Source of the DNA: Linyphia triangularis
Taxonomy: Eukaryota > Arthropoda > Arachnida > Araneae > Linyphiidae
DNA: 64,000 bases
Assembly: GCA_963978545.1 (NCBI GenBank)
Contig: OZ021722.1
Location: 15,752,801 to 15,816,800, forward strand
Reading direction: 5' to 3'
Part shown: positions 63,688 through 64,000 of the stretch, piece by piece
Layout of the letters: each line of letters opens with the position of its first letter
How positions within the stretch are numbered: the stretch's first letter is position 1
The notes under the pieces: generated by a model
Seen by the model: the letters and a program-made list of their open reading frames with translations, nothing else
Told to the model about the DNA's origin: nothing
The model's database searches: none
Made by a program: the position numbers and the translations under genes

Positions 63688-64000
63688 TTTTTAGGACCAA
63701 CTTTAAACCCACTTCTTATTTAGTGAGTGTTATAAAATTCGAATAGGAGATTCTCCTTTATATGAGCTTCAATATCACAAACCGGAAAAAAATTTGAAAA
63801 TTTTACTTTTTGAAAAATAATTCATTGAACAGTCCGTCATGTGTTTTCAATGGGGAAATTTTATTTTTGAGAAATTTGCACATTTTGAACCAACTATAGA
63901 CCCACTTCTTATTTAGTGAGTGTTATAAAATTCGAATAGGAGATTCTCCTATATATGAGCTTCAATATCACAAACCGGAAAAAATTTTGAAAATTTTCCT
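63688..64000 (-). repeat. Monomer block cut by window end
   Basis: About 1.6 monomers. The last lines change to a second ttcgaataggagattctcc-type monomer and gaaaattttcct, so the order already departs from the equivalents at 41322 and 52500. Confidence 0.9.

Larger units (their letters stand above)
1..64000. repeat. Higher-order satellite array filling the window
   Basis: Every part of the window can be assigned to one of two units: a 193-bp monomer or an approximately 0.7-kb long module (L) embedded in a monomer. Monomer marks such as cactcactaaata recur at exact 193-bp steps, and L modules recur 38 more times after the partial copy at the left end. No stretch of more than 300 bases is left over that could hold a normal gene. 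The array is A+T-rich and built of phased A/T runs. Large nested periods (1,156, 1,471, about 11-14 kb) lie on top of the monomer period. This is seen directly; that it is eukaryotic heterochromatin, possibly centromeric, is inferred. Confidence 0.96.
60201..64000 (-). repeat. Minus-arm higher-order repeat, copy 3, partial
   Basis: Order is T-6-L-3-L, then the window ends. The full L that follows T in copies 1 and 2 is missing: sequence after T jumps, inside an identical aacaattattcattgaatagtcc-type stretch near 60680-60700, to the place equivalent to about 49316 in copy 2. It retains the ttgacaaattctg and atttcatgtgc variants that mark the module at 50332. Confidence 0.85.

Overview
The whole 64 kb window is tandemly repeated, A+T-rich DNA (roughly 70-80% A+T in the lines I counted). 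I see no credible gene, RNA gene, CRISPR array or autonomous mobile element. Such a long gene-free array with nested periods is typical of a eukaryotic satellite block (centromeric, pericentromeric or other heterochromatin). Abundant aaaattttgaaaatttt-type runs are reminiscent of invertebrate, perhaps nematode, repeats, but I cannot name the species.

Two building blocks explain nearly every base. The first is a 193-bp monomer (m), recognisable by cactcactaaata, ggagaatctc and gtgatat; the cactcactaaata mark recurs at 1452, 1645, 1838, 2031, 2224 and 2417, exactly 193 bp apart. The second is a long module (L) of about 0.7 kb that sits inside a monomer, between its cctaaaaa and gcaatttt segments. 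L has three forms: I (699 bp, aaccatttg, intact 68-codon open frame), II (711 bp, aacaatttg plus a 12-bp insertion) and III (about 699 bp, ggaaccatttg, no insertion). L modules are separated by 1 to 21 monomer equivalents.

Positions 1-33779 are in one orientation (called +) and about 33795-64000 in the opposite orientation. The switch lies near 33780 and carries a 15-bp direct duplication. L modules F15 and F16 beside the switch are form III, like the modules of the minus arm, whereas the rest of the plus arm is forms I and II.

The plus arm is a large higher-order repeat. Writing L form and number of following monomers: copy 1 is I-2, II-6, I-2, II-21, II-8; copy 2 is I-2, II-6, I-2, II-20, II-9, II-9; copy 3 is I-2, II-6, I-2, II-15, III-3, III-junction. 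Offsets are 11,047 and about 13,489 bp. The long monomer blocks contain a nested 1,156-bp six-monomer repeat.

The minus arm is a second higher-order repeat starting at a truncated L (T) and containing an internally deleted L (D): copy 1 T-1-L-4-L-2-L-8-L-4-L-4-L-4-L-2-D-6-L-4; copy 2 T-1-L-7-L-4-L-4-L-4-L-3-L-2-D-6-L-4; copy 3 T-6-L-3-L (cut by the window). Offsets are about 13,924 and 12,462 bp. Differences between copies are mostly whole monomers or whole L-plus-monomer units, the signature of unequal exchange.

There are no genes to work together. Any role would be structural (centromere or heterochromatin identity, possibly satellite transcription), and that is inference.
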